The notes beneath the pieces were generated by a model, which made no database searches, was not told where the DNA came from, and worked only from the letters and a program-made list of their open reading frames with translations. A stretch of DNA of 8,756 nt, taken from Clostridia bacterium (GTDB lineage Bacteria > Bacillota > Clostridia > Oscillospirales > Acutalibacteraceae). A program made the translations under genes and the position numbers. Of the stretch, positions 6,700 to 8,756 are shown piece after piece (the first letter of the stretch is position 1; each line of letters starts with the position of its first letter). The DNA lies in the NCBI GenBank assembly GCA_017631705.1, contig JAGBSU010000231.1:1-8756 (forward strand), in the 5' to 3' direction.

Positions 6700-8756
6700 A
6701 TGGATAAATATATCGGGAAACGCTTAGACGGTCGATATGAGTTGAATGAACTCATTGGTGTCGGTGGTATGGCGTATGTCTATAAGGCACTTGACAGAAT
6801 TGATAATCGTACGGTTGCTATAAAAATTCTCAAAGATGAGTATTTGGCAAATGAAGAATTTACTCGTCGATTCAAAAATGAATCCAAGGCGATTGCTATT
6901 TTGTCGCATCCCAACATTGTAAAAGTATATGATGTTAGTTTTGGCGACAAAATGCAGTATATCGTGATGGAGTACATTGATGGTATCACGCTCAAAGAGT
7001 ATATTGATGGACAAGAATCGTTTAAATGGAAAGAAGCGGTTCACTTTACCGTTCAAATTCTTCGTGCATTACAACATGCCCATGATAAAGGTATTGTCCA
7101 TCGCGATATTAAACCGCAAAACATTATGCTTTTACCCGATGGAACGATTAAAGTGACCGATTTTGGTATTGCACGCTTTTCAAGACAAGATATTCGTGCA
7201 ACACGTAATACCGATAAAGCCATCGGTTCGGTGCATTATATCAGCCCCGAACAAGCTCGCGGTGAAATCACCGATGAAAAAGCGGATATTTATTCGGTGG
7301 GTGTTATGCTTTATGAAATGCTAACCGGTCAATTGCCGTTTGAAGCAGATAGTGCGGTTTCGGTGGCTATTATGCAAATGCAATCTGAAGCAAAGCCGCC
7401 TCGTCAAGTTAATCCGGCTATTCCGGAAGGTTTAGAGGATATCACCGTAAAGGCTATGCAAAAAGAACCGTCCAAGCGGTATCAATCTGCGGCGGAAATG
7501 CTGTATGACTTCGAAGAATTCAAGAAAAACCCCAGCATTCATTTTGAATACAAATATTTCACCGATGATAGCCCCACGCGGTATATGGATACTATTTCCA
7601 AAGTACGTGGTACACAATCTGAGAACGCAGAACCTGCAAAGGTAAGAGAAACGGAAAAAGAAAAGAAACCGTTCCCGGTAATTCCGGTATTGTGTGCCGT
7701 GGCAGCCGCTTTCTTATTGGTGGCGATTATCTTTGTGGGTATTGTATTGTCCAAACAATTTACAAATTCCTCTTCACAAATTCGTGTCCCGAATTTTGTG
7801 GGAATGACTTTGGATGAAATAGGACAAAATCCGGAATATTTAGAGTGGTTTTCCTTTGAGCCACATCAGGAACAATACAGCGAACAAGCTATCGGTACGG
7901 TTTTAGAGCAAAGTTTGGAAGCCGGAATTGAAGTAAAAAAAGGTGTTAAGACCATTACTCTTACCGTCAGCAAAGGCCAAAAAATGGTGAAAATCCCCAA
8001 CGTAGTGGGACAACACCGCGATCAAGTAGAAGCTGCTTTGAAAAACGAAGGCTTTGTGGTGACGTATGCGTTGGATGTTAGCGAAGAAGTTGCCAAAGAC
8101 TTTGTTATTTCCTTGTTGCCGAAAGAATATCCCGAAGAACTTCCGTATGGTTCCGATGTGACAATGGTTGTCAGCAACGGCACCACACCGGTAGATCCTG
8201 TTCCGGTTCCCACGGTTGTTAATCTTTCCAAAGAGCAAGCATTACAACAATTATCAGCGGCGGGGTTTGTGTTGAACGAAACAACAGATATTATCTACGT
8301 TAATGATCCTACCGTTCCGCCGGAAACCGTTGTACAACAAAGCGTTGCGGGGGGGACCGTGGTGCAACCCGGTTCGCCGATTCAAATTAAAGTGAGTACC
8401 GGTTACCAAGAAGTCGAACTTCAAATTCCGTTGCCCGATAGCGGAATCACGGTGGATTTGCAGATTTTTGTTAACGGAAAATTATCTCCTAAAAACCTTA
8501 CCGGTATTCTTCCTAACGTGGTAAAAACGCAAAAGGTGACTTTTGCCGAGAAAGCGGATTCTTATATTGTTACCGTTAAAATTGCAAAAACCGGTACCAA
8601 CAATGCCGAGTTCTTGGATTATGCACAATACAATATTAATGGTAAAACCGGTATGATCGTGGAAGAATATCGCAAAGCAAACGTGTTGTCGGTATACGAC
8701 ACAACCACAACGACCGGGATTGTTGACACAAGTGACGAAAACGTCTTTTACGACGA
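6700..8756 (+). CDS. prkC: PASTA-domain membrane Ser/Thr protein kinase (PrkC/StkP type), 3' end outside the window
   Basis: PrkC is a one-pass membrane kinase that senses muropeptides or cell wall state outside and phosphorylates cytoplasmic targets. The frame is open to the right edge; 685 residues are visible and no stop is reached. The kinase domain is at about 13-275: glycine loop IGVGGMAYV at 19-27, Lys42, Glu61, HRDIKPQN at 134-141 with catalytic Asp136, DFG at 154-156, and GSVHYISPEQARG at 176-188. A charged juxtamembrane stretch (about 300-333) precedes a single membrane segment at about 334-358. Outside are three PASTA repeats at about 370-435, 438-503 and 511-577; a Pro-rich linker separates the last two. 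A segment with no visible PASTA pattern and a threonine run follows from 578. All catalytic residues are present. Pairing with the phosphatase gene 19 bases upstream supports the call. Confidence 0.95.
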   Translation, partial: MDKYIGKRLDGRYELNELIGVGGMAYVYKALDRIDNRTVAIKILKDEYLANEEFTRRFKNESKAIAILSHPNIVKVYDVSFGDKMQYIVMEYIDGITLKEYIDGQESFKWKEAVHFTVQILRALQHAHDKGIVHRDIKPQNIMLLPDGTIKVTDFGIARFSRQDIRATRNTDKAIGSVHYISPEQARGEITDEKADIYSVGVMLYEMLTGQLPFEADSAVSVAIMQMQSEAKPPRQVNPAIPEGLEDITVKAMQKEPSKRYQSAAEMLYDFEEFKKNPSIHFEYKYFTDDSPTRYMDTISKVRGTQSENAEPAKVRETEKEKKPFPVIPVLCAVAAAFLLVAIIFVGIVLSKQFTNSSSQIRVPNFVGMTLDEIGQNPEYLEWFSFEPHQEQYSEQAIGTVLEQSLEAGIEVKKGVKTITLTVSKGQKMVKIPNVVGQHRDQVEAALKNEGFVVTYALDVSEEVAKDFVISLLPKEYPEELPYGSDVTMVVSNGTTPVDPVPVPTVVNLSKEQALQQLSAAGFVLNETTDIIYVNDPTVPPETVVQQSVAGGTVVQPGSPIQIKVSTGYQEVELQIPLPDSGITVDLQIFVNGKLSPKNLTGILPNVVKTQKVTFAEKADSYIVTVKIAKTGTNNAEFLDYAQYNINGKTGMIVEEYRKANVLSVYDTTTTTGIVDTSDENVFYD

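Noticed and set aside
7903..8238. A 111-residue minus-strand open frame opposite the PASTA region of prkC
   Set aside because: It is antisense to a clear coding domain and shows no recognisable motif, so it is best explained as a shadow. The 110-residue one at 6724-7056 is the same case.

Overview
This window is a compact run of housekeeping genes from a Gram-positive (Firmicutes/Bacillota) chromosome, most likely a member of the Clostridia and possibly an Oscillospirales-type gut lineage. The gene order priA-def-fmt-rsmB-rlmN-prpC-prkC matches the well-known Bacillus subtilis cluster. Strong AGGAGG-type ribosome binding sites, two TTG starts and a PASTA-domain kinase also point to Firmicutes. 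By eye the GC content is in the mid-forties. The finer taxonomic placement is inference from protein sequence style, not a database result.

Layout: seven genes, all on the + strand, fill essentially the whole window. The 3' part of priA (replication restart helicase) runs from the left edge to 2134; its N-terminus lies outside. Then come def (2150-2611), fmt (2613-3539), rsmB (3560-4900), rlmN (4913-5944), prpC (5949-6680) and prkC (6700 to the right edge, cut off by the window). The gaps are 15, 1, 20, 12, 4 and 19 bases. No gap is large enough for a terminator plus a promoter, so the set is best read as one polycistronic operon whose promoter lies upstream of the window.

How the genes fit together: Fmt adds a formyl group to initiator Met-tRNA and Def removes it from new proteins, so the two enclose one cycle of translation initiation. 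RsmB methylates 16S rRNA. RlmN methylates A2503 of 23S rRNA and A37 of some tRNAs, so both tune the ribosome. PrpC and PrkC are an opposed PP2C phosphatase and membrane Ser/Thr kinase that sense cell wall state through extracellular PASTA domains. PriA restarts stalled replication forks. In B. subtilis the next gene is the ribosome assembly GTPase rsgA/cpgA, which would be expected just beyond the right edge.

I found no mobile element, CRISPR array, RNA gene, riboswitch or undescribed system. The points worth a second look are small: a perfect 16-base palindrome early in prpC, a G7 tract in the PASTA region of prkC, a non-PASTA C-terminal segment of the kinase, a PriA motif II variant, and an apparent excess of the hexamer ACCGGT.
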